Positions 36,224 through 46,504 of a DNA stretch of 64,000 nt are shown here, piece by piece. Location of the stretch: the NCBI GenBank assembly GCA_025024175.1, contig QCXZ01000064.1, forward strand, positions 15,004,001 to 15,068,000, given 5' to 3'. Each line of letters begins with the position of its first letter. The first letter of the stretch is position 1. A program made the position numbers and the translations under genes. Origin of the DNA: Rhyzopertha dominica (lineage: Eukaryota; Arthropoda; Insecta; Coleoptera; Bostrichidae). The notes beneath the pieces are model-generated. The model was not told where the DNA came from. It saw only the letters and a list, made by a program, of their open reading frames with translations, and made no database searches.

Positions 36224-37348
36224 CTAGTTGTGGAAGTTCGTCACTACTTCTAAAACACGCGTCAGCGTACAAGAATTTATGTCACATACGTGAGAAATGG
36301 CGTTAAAGCACTGGCACATTTTATATACAGGCGAAGTGTATAATAGGTTGGTTCGAGCTGGTTGCAGAAAAAAGACAAAGCTTTGCCGCGACTGCATACG
36401 GGGTACTACCATATTAAGTTTGTGTAGTAGGTCAGGCGCATCAATTTGATTATGCCAAATCTTGTACAAAAACGTAACGGCCGCACAGCGCCTTCTGTTC
36501 TCTAGACTTCTAAAGCCAACACTGCTCAGGAGTCTAGCATGATCGGCACCTCGCACAGGATAAGTTCCAAAAGTTTTCATGTGTATAAATTTTAAACAGC
36601 ATCTCTGAACCCTTTCTACAGCAATCTTATGCACAGCATAGGTCGGACCCCAGATTAAGGAACAGTACTCCAGTCTCGATCGAACTAGGGCTATATACAG
36701 CGTAGATATAGATTTAACTTTAGTAAAGGACCTAAAATTTCTGATTACAAAACCCAGTGTCTTGAGAGACTCCGACGTTCTGTTTATAATATCTGCAGTA
36801 TAAGCCAGCCTGGAATCCAAGATAACCCCAAGATCTTTAATGGTCACTACACGCATTAAGACGTTTTCATCGATAGTGTACTGATACAGAATGGGAGAAA
36901 TTCTCTTGGTGAAGGATATAGTCTTACACTTGTTAATATTTAGTGCCAGCTGGTAACAACGGCACCACTCAGAGACCCTTACCAAATCATTTTGTAAGGC
37001 CTTAGCATCCGTCTCATAGTTGACAGTACTGTATATCTTTAAGTCATCTGCATATAATAACGCACTCGATGATATTGATTCAAAGATATCATTAATGAAC
37101 AGTAGAAAGAGAAGCGGACCCAGATTAGAACCCTGAGGAACACCAGATTCAGGAATAAAACAAAAAGAATTTAAAAAAATATAAGATACAAAGACACGTC
37201 TTTGTCTTAAGTACGATTCTAACAAATCAGTTAATTTTGGAGAAAATCCAAATAAGCGATTCAGTTTGACTATAAGAATGGAGTGGTTAACCTTATCAAA
37301 TGCCTTCGATAGGTCAGTATATATGGCATCAACTTGTCCGCCCGTCAA
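36224..37348 (-). pseudogene. LINE reverse transcriptase, main body (frameshifted upstream)
   Basis: The open stretch of 374 codons has no ATG at its head; it begins at a frameshift. It shows motif A (AIYTDLSKAFDKVNH), motif B (SGVPQGSNLGPLLF), motif C with the catalytic pair (ALLYADDLKIYS), motif D (CYQLALNINKCKTISF) and motif E (VVTIKDLGVILDS). Next come the thumb region (ALVRSRLEYCSLIWGP) and the C-terminal RCAAVTFLYKIWHN. All catalytic Asp residues of motifs A and C are present. The reading frame before motif A is recovered only by frame changes: about 37440-37545 encodes NHRPISLLCNFSKIFE in another frame, and the segment between shifts twice. The enzyme would act in target-primed reverse transcription; this copy cannot make a complete protein. 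Confidence 0.9.
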
Positions 37349-37679
37349 CCTCCTCAGAAATGAATTGAGTAAATACAGCTAAGTTTATTAAAGTAGATCG
37401 ATTTTTTTATAAAACCATATTGTTTTTCAGATAGCATGAGGTTCGTGGCTTCAAAAATTTGATGGTATAATAAAGACTCAAAAATTTTAGAGAAATTACA
37501 AAGCAATGAAATGGGTCGGTGATTTGAGATATCCCCTCGATCACCCGATTTATATACAGGAGTTATTCTCGATGTCTTCCAAAATCCGGGGTATGTAGAG
37601 GAATTTAGAATTAAATTGAATATTAAAAAGAGCGGCTCAACAAAAGCTGCAGCGCAGTCCTTAACTAGAAAGGAGGGAA

Positions 37680-37991
37680 TCAGATCAGGACCTGCCGTGA
37701 ACTTATCAGGTATCTTTTAGCTTCAATCAATATGTCTTCCTTTGTAAAAGGCTCAAAGTTGATAGGATTGCTATATGGAAAGCGATCTTGAAAAGCGATT
37801 GAGGTTGCAACGTCTCCCCCAATTGAAGAGTATACACTTTTAAAGAATTCGGCAAATTTATTAACAATGTCCTGTTGATATTTTAAGTTTTCACCGTTAC
37901 AACTCATAGTACCCGGTATTCTTGTAGCTTTTCTCATGTTTTGCACAAATGACCAAAATTGAGACGGGTTACTCTTTATGGAATCTTGCAC
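37680..37991 (-). pseudogene. LINE ORF2 pre-RT segment
   Basis: The 103-codon stretch contains NPSQFWSFVQNMRK and DIVNKFAEFFKSVYSS, matching the 'nPk.FW.fvk..r.....p......' and 'ia..Fa.~F.sVy' blocks that precede the RT domain in Jockey/CR1-type ORF2. It is continuous in order with the RT at 36224-37545 but in a different frame, with the end disrupted. Confidence 0.75.
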
Positions 37992-38035
37992 TACATTCAG
38001 GTAACTATTATAAGCCTCCCGAATATCTTTCTTAA

Positions 38036-38305
38036 CTACACAGATCTTAGTCGCCGATACTCATGGAAATGGTAGATAGAATTAAAGCGCTTATATTTTT
38101 TAAAGTGCCGAGCTTTCTTCTTGATATTTCGTATTATTTTCGGCTTTATCCATTTAGGGAAGCAGCGACTTACAGACCTCCAAGGAGGAACATGTCTGTC
38201 CAAAACTTCGTATAAGCCGCCATAAAATAACTCAGTCATATCGTCCACATAATTACAAGATTGTAGAATGGACCAATCAATCTCTAGAAGTGAAGCATAA
38301 AGCAC
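38036..38305 (-). pseudogene. LINE ORF2 endonuclease-RT linker segment
   Basis: The 89-codon stretch contains IDWSILQSCNYVDDMTELFY, PPWRSVSRCFPKWIKP and IKKKARHFKKYKR. These correspond to the 'idW......~vd~a...f...l......~iP.........P.W......~~i..K.r.~~kyk' linker after the apurinic-type endonuclease in Jockey-group elements. The endonuclease itself lies beyond the truncation point. Confidence 0.7.
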
Positions 38306-38961
38306 AGGGCAGTTTTTATAGGTAAAGTAACATTAAAATGAACTTTTAAATAGATCAAAACTTTTCTAAAAAGAAAAAACATTGGGTGAATTTAGGTCGC
38401 ATCTAAGTTAAGTGCTAAAAGGCTGCAACATAAAACTTTCTCTTAATATAGAAGATATTGAAAATCCCGGTAATGGTAAAACTCAAGTACTGCAAATACA
38501 GGCTGTGATAAGTTGCATCGATATTTAATTTCATTTTGTATCTTCTGAAAAATGTATGGATTGGAATAAAATTATTATTAATTATTAATTAATTAAAATT
38601 TAATTACACTTAAAACCAGTAGTTCGGAATCTGTAATGCAGAATGAGTCACTAAAATCCAAACAAATTTAAATTTGAATTCCCCGCCATATAAATAGTTC
38701 CGCTATAGTTGCCAGTGAAATTCCTGAAAGCGACGTACGTCTAGTAAACAGTCATAACCTCAAAATTATCAAAATGTTGCGAACAAATGTGGAGTGCAAC
38801 CGGAGAGCCGCAATAATAAAAAATATAATGCTTCTGAGAAGTCTGGTAAAGATTCCGCTAACCTGTCAAAGAAGGGTCATTGGAGAGAACGCGTGACAAG
38901 GGCTTTGAGAGTGGTGGAAAGGGCTCAGACGTTGTGTGCGGTGAGGTGACGTCATGCCGCG
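38306..38961. other. Unassigned DNA, possibly the N-terminal part of a mariner relic at its right end
   Basis: AT-rich and featureless to about 38760. Bases about 38780-38870 encode NRRAAIIKNIMLLRS, which may be a decayed mariner helix-turn-helix ('R.aiI.l~~lGrs..eI'), consistent with the transposase relic after the microsatellite. The similarity is weak. Confidence 0.25.
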
Positions 38962-38976
38962 TATTATTATTATTAC

Positions 38977-39052
<76 letters not shown>

Positions 39053-39065
39053 GTTGTTGTTGTTG

Positions 39066-39103
<38 letters not shown>
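38962..39103 (+). repeat. Compound (ATT)n-(GTT)n-(ATT)n microsatellite
   Basis: About 90 bp of ATT units, then about 6-7 GTT units, then about 45 bp of ATT units. Long poly-Leu and poly-Ile frames across it are artefacts of the repeat. It sits immediately before the mariner relic and may have expanded inside it. Confidence 0.95.
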
Positions 39104-39118
39104 TTTGAGAAAAATAAC

Positions 39119-39458
39119 GAGAGCAAAAATCTGCCGTGAAGTTTATGCGCGTGTTTCGACGAATGTAGTGAAACCGTGGATGGTGATGTGTTTCAGCAGA
39201 ATGGTTCACCGTCACACATGAGCCATTTAGTCCAAAACTGGTTAATGGATAACGTGGGCATGTTCTGGTCTAGAGGTGTGGCCCCCTAATAGCCGAAATT
39301 TGAACCCCCCCCTCAACTACTGCGAAAGAGTTAGTAACAAGTCCACACACCCTAATGTGGTATCATTACGCACCGCTCTCAAAGTAACGTTTGGACAGCC
39401 CTGCTTTAAAGACAACATGCCAGCGCTACAGGCCAAGAGTTGAGGCGGTCATTGCGGG
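39119..39458 (+). pseudogene. Mariner transposase relic (C-terminal half)
   Basis: Successive frames give REVYARVSTNVVKPW, then DVFQQNGSPSHMSHLVQNWL and DNVGMFWSRG. Two stops stand where the 'WPPNSPDLNPLDYYVW' segment belongs. NKSTHPNVVSLRTALK and RPRVEAVIA follow. These are collinear with the second half of a mariner transposase: the second catalytic Asp of 'FQQDGAPAH' is replaced by Asn, and the third Asp is lost in the broken stretch. It is clearly dead. No terminal repeats were located. Confidence 0.85.
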
Positions 39459-41519
39459 GGAGATTATATCAAATTTTTCTTATCTTTTTCATTTCAGTTT
39501 TGTGGCAACAAATTTTCTTTAAAGAAAAATTTTAATTTGTCCAGATTTAAGCCCCGCATTCTGTCATAAGAATCGATGATATTCTAGTAATAAGTTTCTC
39601 ATATACTTGTTGCTGACTGAACGAGTCAAAAACTTAGTGTACATAAAAAAGCTCAAATCGGAATGGGTTGGATTTATGTTTCTATTTAAAAGATTTAAGG
39701 CTGTAAGAATCATTTACGTGAAAGTCTTTAAGAAATATAAACATTTCAGCTTTACGAAGAATTGAACGAGAAAAATATTAAACTATTTAGCTCTGTCAAA
39801 AAAAAATAATTACTAGGTTTTTTAAATTGTTGTGGTTAGGATTTTTCATTACAATTTAGTTAGAATTGTAAACCACACTTTTCTCCTACCTTATTTGGTG
39901 GCAACGCTACTAGCAAATTATGGCAGCTCTTCTATAGATTCATTAAAGTGTTCACTTATGTAATTAAAAGTGAAAAAGCGTTAACGTCATCACACATATT
40001 TTTGAAGGGTCGATATCTGTTAATTTTTTCTACTTTTTTTTTGTACAATTCAGACGCTTAGTCCGTACTGATTATTTGCTACCTTCTCTCTATAACTGTT
40101 TGCTTCAACTGTATGTTACCGTCAAAATTTTTAGTAATACCTAGAGAAAATGCAGTTTTCCTAACTCTATCATTAATTACATCAAGCTTTCCTGTAGTAT
40201 CACTGCCGAATCCGCTTTTGTTGCTTTGTTTATAGCGTAGAGCTTATAGTATGCTACCTGATAAAATGCGTAAACGATGTATATTGAACCTAATTTTTTC
40301 TCTTTTCGACTAATGCTTTGAGATTATCTGCTTGATTAACTCAGATTCAGTGTTTCGGGTAACAGCTTTGGATATTTTTTTCTCATTCATAATTAGCAAT
40401 ATCACAAATACAATAAAATTATAGTGATTAAAGCTTTCATGGCCTAAGTCCAGGTTAGTTGGGCGTAGTCATGGTGATTGCCCCCTCGCTGATGTTTTGA
40501 TGGCTGCTGTTGTGAGCATCGTTAAAGCCGAGGTCAACATGGACTGGAAAGTTTCAATACAATTTGCAAAAAATTGTTGCACACAAAGTAATAGAGGAAC
40601 AAGTTACGTGACTAACTCCTTTGAAACTCAGCATTTTGACATCGGTAGAATTGGCGATATTTTGAATGTTTACATATTTTCTTTTATTTGGTGACTTAAT
40701 GCACATTGCATTTATATTGCTTCTCATGTCCAGTATTCTTATTATGACGTTGCTAGTCCAATAGTTTTTGTCAGGGCACTTTAGCTGGAATGGTCGTTGT
40801 CGAAGCTTTCTCTATTCTGGTATATTTTAACGTAGAATTGAAGGTAACAATAATCATCACAGATATAAAGTAGTGTACAATTTATATTAATATATTTGCT
40901 GCAATAATAGGAGCTAATCCGAATAAAAGCTACGGATGCAGATCTGGTGAGGAGAATATCATCCGGTTAATCCATTCAGACATTTCGAGAGGTCGTTCCA
41001 TCTACCGAAGATTGCAGCTTGGCTGCTAAAATACGCATTTAGGCGTTCTAACTCATTATCGTTATGGTTTTTTCATTAAAGTTTAGTTTGCCACCAAAAA
41101 CAAAAATTACAACATCTGCACCGCCATCTATAAAGGTAGTTACGAATATGAGTTGGGACATTTTTCAATCGTGTTTTTGCGTTAATAAGAATGCACGTGA
41201 AGAAAAAAGAGACCTTAATAAATTTGCAGCCCACCTGATTATTATGACATGGTGAAGAAGTATTCTACACTGAAAATATTTAGGCAAGATTGGATAATGC
41301 ATCACTGGAAGACAGAGAGTCAATATACCATAAACCTTCTGAAAGCTAGCATTTTAAGCCTAATTTTCTTCTATTGTGTGGTTAATTATGTAAAACGGGT
41401 AGGTAGATAGGGTTGATAACTTCTACTGAGCTGAAAATTAGATTTCATTCAGCACCTTAAGGATTATTGACGAAACAATTATGTTTGTCTAAAAGCAACA
41501 AATAAAAATCTAAACGTAC
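39459..41519. other. Mostly unassigned DNA with one repeat remnant
   Basis: AT-rich with no gene recognised apart from the short repeat at 40440-40530, listed separately. Frames such as 40497-40694 run through that repeat and are not genes. Confidence 0.45.
40440..40530 (-). repeat. Decayed hammerhead-type repeat, related to 49352-49445
   Basis: The minus strand reads CGATGCTCACAACAGCAG, then AAAACATCAGCGAGGG, then CAATCACCATGACTACG and CCCAACTAACC. The copy at 49352 (plus) has GAAGATGCGCACCACAGCAG, GAAACATCAGCGAGG, AATCACCATACTC and GCCAACTAA in the same order. The hammerhead-like core is more decayed in this copy. Confidence 0.55.
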
Positions 41520-41822
41520 TCCTGAAGGTAACAATGAATAACTCAAGGGGGAACATCAAATAAGTTCCTAATTAGAAAAAAGGGGAGAAACGAGGATACT
41601 CAACCGGCAACCATTATTTAATTTGGTGCTAGAAGGTATCACAAGGAATGCCAAATTAGATAATACAAATATTAGTACACACGATATTAAGTTAATAGCT
41701 TAAGTAGATCATCTAACAATAATAGCAACCGCAAAACAATCTAATGAAGGCGACAGCACAAATGTGTGACGATTTGGACATTTGAGGTGAAGATTAATCA
41801 TAACAAACAAAGTATATGAAAT
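41520..41822 (+). pseudogene. RTE-like reverse transcriptase relic
   Basis: Plus-strand frames give FLIRK, a decayed 'v..G.RQGd..Sp' region, PLFNLVLEGITRN ('LLFNlaLE.~iR'), NISTHDIKLIA and VDHLTIIATAKQS. The latter equals 'yADD~~iia~t...', with the second catalytic Asp changed to His. EVKINHNKQSI ('L.iN..KTkyM') follows. The order corresponds to RT motifs B, C and D of RTE/Craft-type LINEs. Stops fall before motif C and after it. This is a short dead fragment. Confidence 0.65.
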
Positions 41823-41854
41823 AATAATAAAATTGCATCGCCCGCATCGTAATG

Positions 41855-41911
41855 GACAGCTGTTTCGGCTTATAAAGCCTCCTCAGCACAGCTATAGTCC
41901 CAACGCAGACA
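41855..41911 (-). ncRNA. Hammerhead ribozyme motif, canonical core (copy 1)
   Basis: Read on the minus strand: CTGAGGA (41886-41880), GGCTT-TAT-AAGCC as a 5-bp stem II hairpin (41879-41867), GAAA (41866-41863), CAGCTGTC (41862-41855). All fixed hammerhead positions are met: CUGANGA, the G-C closing pair of stem II, GAAA, the A-U pair leading to GUC, and cleavage after that C. Stem III would be ACAGCTGT, a self-complementary octamer with no loop. That points to dimeric action, as in the short-stem-III hammerheads of Penelope-like elements and retrozymes. Stem I is only weakly supported (2-3 pairs next to the core). AGCTGT just 5' of the core can also pair with ACAGCT, giving a competing fold. 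Confidence 0.6.
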
Positions 41912-42146
41912 ACACGGCACAGATGCGGCTTCCCTTCTATACGCCGAGGTAGGCGAGCAGTATGCGAGAATTAGGATGTGGATAACACCAAATTTCCACT
42001 AATGTCTCTGTGGGGAACTAATCTAAACGGTAGCCCACTTTCTGCAAAGACTGCAGTTCTGAAGCATAATAATAACAAAATTCTATGGCATGCAGAGAAA
42101 TAGAGTGGGAAGAACATGCATAGGCCGAGTGCGCATCCAGATTTAC

Positions 42147-43183
42147 ACAAGAGTCTAGGGACAGACGATCTACTTTGGCTCCCGAGCTTGCGCATGCGCA
42201 TGATTACCTACAAATGCGTTACGAGACGAGACTAGTTCAAATTCGAAGGAGACAAGCCACCCTAAAACAGATACATAGTTAGCATATTACCAATGTACAG
42301 GGTGATCAATTAAGAGATGTGACCGATCTTATACCATACACGATAAGTTCTAGAGCTTTGGGGAAAATAATCAACTTAAGTGGCAAAGCGAAATTGATAG
42401 AAATTATTTATCCGAAAACCACGAAAAAATTAATAAATGTATGCAACAATTAATATTAAAAGATTATCTCAACGAAACTGTCATTTTTGTACGGAAAATG
42501 TTTTCAAATAGTAAGCAAAACTGTCTGTCTTGAAAACAGACATTGTAAACAATCATAATTCAGTCAGGTAAAAATTAGATTTTAAATTCAATAATTTGCA
42601 ACCTTAATTCCTATATTAAACCTTTTGCCAATTAAAAATGTTGTTTCTAATGCATATTATGTGACAATTATCAATATATCCTATACATATAAATGACCAA
42701 TATTGTTAGAAAAAACGAAAGCCTTTTAAGTTACACATTTGAACTCCTTATCATAGGACGTGAAATTAAAGTAAAACTGAACACTAATTATTCGGATGAA
42801 TTGTAAAAGTAAAACCCATCATGGCTATTGACAAAAAAAAACTTGCGCGTGCGCATGATGCCACATCTTCGTGGTATTTATTTTTTTAAATAGGAATTAA
42901 GGTTGCAAATTATTGAATTTAAAATCTAATTTTACCTGACTGAATTATGATTGTTTACAATGTCTGTTTTCAAGACAGACAGTTTTGCTTACTATTTAAA
43001 AACACTTTCCCTACAAAAATGACAGTTTCGTTGAGATAATCTTTAATATTTATTGTTGCATACGTTTATTAATTTTTGGTCGTTTGAATTTGAATTAATC
43101 TCGCCTCGTAACGCATTTGTAGGTAATCATGCGCATGCGCAAACTCGGGAGCCAAAGTAGGCCGTCTCTCCCTAGATTCTTGT
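42147..43183. repeat. About 1-kb imperfect palindrome, left arm interrupted
   Basis: The left arm (42147-42247 and 42416-42614) and right arm (42890-43183) are inverted copies. Shared blocks include CATGCGCATGCGCAAG-type sequence, CTACAAATGCGTTACGAG, AAACTGTCATTTTTGTA, CTGTCTGTCTTGAAAACAGA and TTGCAACCTTAATTCCTAT. The left arm contains about 168 bp absent from the right; this insert includes a CAGGGTGATCAATTAAG end-like sequence. The centre, 42615-42889, is unpaired. There is no coding content. No target duplication was identified, so the outer limits are where similarity stops. Confidence 0.75.
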
Positions 43184-43648
43184 CCAATTTACCCGGGACA
43201 TGATAATAGTCACCGTATTATCTATTGGAACGTCAAATATTCTGCAGCGTTGTCCATTGTCAGTACTTTTCTTGAATTCAGTTTGCAACTCAACCATTTG
43301 GGATCACACCAACAGTGGAATACTAACGAGAGAACGAAAAAGTATTAAGTACTTCAAAGCCCAAAACTACGCAAAACGATAAATCACAGCAAATGACGCG
43401 ACACTCTTGAGTCAACAATTTGTGAACATTACAAGAACAAATCTAACTGAATTTAGTGTTTCAACACTGTTACATTGGATTGGTTTAAATTTACCCTATT
43501 TTAAGCGGAACTGTTGCACAAGATGTCATTATTTAAAGGAAATGCCAAAAGTTTGACGTTCTCGTGGACAATATGGCAGCCCCTTGTTTACTAGCATCCG
43601 CGCGTACTCCGCACTCTAGTTCTCTGATGCCATGTCACCCGCGCTGGA

Positions 43649-43705
43649 GACAGCTGTTTCGGCTTATAAGGCCTCCTCAGCACAGCTATAGTGCCAACGC
43701 AGACA
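43649..43705 (-). ncRNA. Hammerhead ribozyme motif, canonical core (copy 2)
   Basis: A second copy of the 57-bp sequence at 41855, in the same orientation and 1794 bp away. On the minus strand: CTGAGGA (43680-43674), a stem II hairpin GGCCTTATAAGCC (one C-A mismatch relative to the first copy), GAAA (43660-43657), CAGCTGTC (43656-43649). The core is fully conserved and stem III is again the palindrome ACAGCTGT. Sequence outside about 57 bp differs between the copies, so selection on or recent spread of just this module is possible. Confidence 0.6.
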
Positions 43706-43709
43706 TCCG

Positions 43710-44619
43710 AATTCTCGCAAAGTATATGAAAGTAGAAAGAAAAAAAGGGATTAAAGAAAAAAAGAAACCAATTTGAAGTATTACCTACTTTCTTTCTCCT
43801 ACCTTGGAACTACGATATGGAAAACGTTTATGCAGTACTACGGTAGAAATGAAAATAACATCAATATGCCGATGATGCTCTTATCGAAGTGCAGTAAATA
43901 TATACTTTTGAAGTTTACCCCACATTGTTAAATATCGTAATATACTGCACATGCAGTTCAGTTTTTTTACTAGTTCATCCCGCAATTAGGCACCAAGAAT
44001 TTTTCTGGGTCACAGAAATAACTTTTGTCGTAAATACACCGACAATTTTTTCAACGCAAAGCTTCGATAAACCCACATTAAAATAAATTAGCTACTTCTA
44101 AAGTGGGGTCATTTGTATCGTGAAAAGCCCTATAGTCATTACCATTAGCATAAAAACGCCCTTAAGTGAATGCTATTCCCAGCTGAAGTGGCTTCCCTGA
44201 AACTTTCCACAGTCCCAACTTTTACACACAGCTCCTCTTGAATCTCGCCGAATTGTTCTCCACACATCCCAACACTTAGAGCTGACCCCGGATCAGCTCG
44301 CATAAGGGTCGGCGGTATTCCGGCACTCCGGAACTAGTTTATTTATGGTTGAAGGCGGGATGAGCCTTATCATCCTGAATCAATTTCACTACGCAAAATC
44401 GTATGCTCGGCAATCAGCTAGTCGGAAGCTTATTGGGCACTAGCATAACATCATATCTTAGCGTATGGTGCTGTTGGTGGCGCTTGAAAGTTTGATATAC
44501 CGCGGAAAAATGGGGAAATTTATAGTTTTCGTAAAGTGCAGTTGATTATATATCGGTCGGTATTAATTCCTAGTCCACTTGCAACCGTATTTGCTATAGT
44601 GTAGCATAGTAAAAAGTAG
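43710..44619. other. Unassigned DNA
   Basis: No gene recognised. Bases 44200-44360 are less AT-rich and contain many short frames on both strands without a motif. Confidence 0.45.
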
Positions 44620-44628
44620 TAGTGATAG

Positions 44629-44913
44629 ACAGCAGTCGTGGTGTAATGGGTAGTGTGCTCGTTTAGTAAGCCGAAGATCCCGGGTTCAATCGTCGAGGCC
44701 GGTAACAGAAAATACGACCGTTGCCTGGTTGGTTTTGCCTAGTATAGCATCTCAAATAGAGCCGTTGGGAATCGACGATAAACTATAGGTCCCATACTCG
44801 TACATATACGTCTGTAGCAAACTGAAAAAGCACCCAACACAGACGTATGCGAATCGGACCTGACACTAGAAAAAGAGCGTAGCAAAGGAAATATGTGATT
44901 TTTCAAATCGCTC
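44629..44913 (+). mobile_element. tRNA-derived SINE with 9-bp target duplication
   Basis: Direct copies of TAGTGATAG at 44620-44628 and 44914-44922 bracket 285 bp. The head (44632 to about 44705) is tRNA-like: GTGGTGTAATGGGTAGTGTG resembles the RNA polymerase III A box region and GGGTTCAATCG the B box, at normal spacing. The acceptor ends do not pair, so this is not a functional tRNA gene. The tRNA-unrelated body follows, with no open frame and no long poly-A tail. It would be transcribed by polymerase III and mobilised by a partner LINE. Confidence 0.75.
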
Positions 44914-44922
44914 TAGTGATAG

Positions 44923-46504
44923 TAGTGCTAACTAACAACACCGAAATAAACATTTAACATATTAACAAGCATTTATTTACTTAACTAATTATTGCCCTGT
45001 GGTGGAGCTTCTTCGTGATTAACAAAAAGAAACATAAAATAGACCGGTAGATTCGACGAGAAAAAATTTTCATGGAAAGAGTAGTTTTTCGGTCGTACTT
45101 TCTGGGGGTTCCTCAAAAGACGATCAGGTGTCGTAATTCCAGCTGAGTTATCAATGGTGCGGAAACCTATGCCGGCACTCAATATCGAAGGCGGCGAGTA
45201 GTGCTGCCAAAAAGGACATTTCAATTTGTTATAATTTACATAGAGTCATTATTATTACAAATAATATATAAAAAACCTCCAATCCTATACGTGTGATTCA
45301 TTTAAGGTCAAACATCAAAAGCATCGGTTTTTGCATCTTGCTCTTAAAGGCTAAATGTTATCATAAAAGTATGGCAGACAAAAATTGTAATAATAATTAT
45401 TTCATACGAATTATCGTTCCACAGATACCGATACCGTAGTGTACTTGACACATTTTCCCCTGTAGGCATTAAGTTTTATTAGACAAAATTATACATTAAA
45501 AATGGTACTATTGGTTATAATTAAAGGTGAAACAGGGATGTGCTTCTACGTGTCGATTTTATATTGTCTACATCTACATACGTGTAGTAGTGTAATGTAG
45601 AAGACTATGTAAAATATTTGACAGTTGACATTTCTTGTAAGTGTGTACAGAGAAAACGTCGAGAAGTGCGACTCCCTATATATTTCGGGTTCGGTCTGCG
45701 CCGCTGTATAAGAAGGTCGCGGTAGAGATCGCGCGCGGCGTGTGGTTTGAAAATGTGCTAGAAGCAGTGCTGTACCGATAATCTGCTGGTATTTTTTATT
45801 TAATCTGAAAATGAAACAATTACTCCTTAGAAAACGTTTATCTACAAAACAATAAAAAATTACAATAGTAAATCATAGAATGAGACAAAATGATATACTA
45901 ATTACAATAATTCAAATAGCTGAACACAAAGAGAAATAATTGATATGCATATATAACTAATATGTACAATAGCAAATAGAACTAATTTTGTGGTACAGTG
46001 TATAAATATTGTATGTACAATAACGCTGCTTATACAATAGATAATTTACAATGTTCCTATTTTCAAATTAAGGGGTATAGAAATATCACATCATGTGTAT
46101 ATAGAAAAGCTTAACGGGCTTCTTGTGCAGCTTTATAACAATTGTATGTGATGTTGAGCTGAACTAATAAATAGGAAATGTTTTTATTGTTACTATTATT
46201 CAATAATTTCATGGGTTCTAGGGTAGTTCATAAATTCATTGCTTCAAAATGTAGACTGTAAAGAAACTCTTAAAAACATTTAGAAAACAATGTTTTATAA
46301 ACAGAAAGCTTGAAACACTGATAGTTTTTGTATTTACTTGTATTTTTGTATTACTATACTGAGTGCATGCAGTCTGTGCTTGACAAGCAAATTCATTGTA
46401 AGTAATGAATTGTTAAGAACATGTATTTATGCTTGTGAATAATATAAAATAATACTTTATGTCTGCAAAGTGCAAACTTGACACTTATAACGATATAGAA
46501 TAGC
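44923..46504. other. Unassigned AT-rich DNA with a GC-rich patch
   Basis: Bases 45650-45765 are GC-rich (TCGCGGTAGAGATCGCGCGC) and contain TATATATT and GTATAAG words, as a promoter might, but no open frame follows. The rest is AT-rich and featureless. Confidence 0.35.

Larger units (their letters stand above)
36102..38305 (-). mobile_element. 5'-truncated Jockey-type LINE with (ATT)n tail
   Basis: On the minus strand the order is: a linker region (38036-38305), a pre-RT region (37680-37991), RT motif 1 (about 37440-37545), the main RT body (36224-37348), a 3' UTR of about 80 bp, and a tail of about 14 ATT units at 36102-36144. This is the normal order of the ORF2 of a Jockey/CR1-group element. 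The endonuclease domain and ORF1 are missing, as expected from 5' truncation during target-primed reverse transcription. At least two small frameshifts near 37345 and 37400 and further stops upstream make it non-functional. Confidence 0.88.

Noticed and set aside
38866..39221. Three poly-Leu/Ile frames on both strands
   Set aside because: They are translations of the compound ATT/GTT microsatellite. The only real coding trace is the mariner relic after it.
41855..43705. The two 57-bp copies as LTRs of a small retrotransposon
   Set aside because: They are too short, lack TG...CA ends, and show no primer-binding site or polypurine tract. The hammerhead reading explains the conserved part better.
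44632..44705. A functional tRNA gene
   Set aside because: A- and B-box-like sequences are present, but the acceptor ends do not pair and a 200-bp tail with a target duplication shows it is a SINE.
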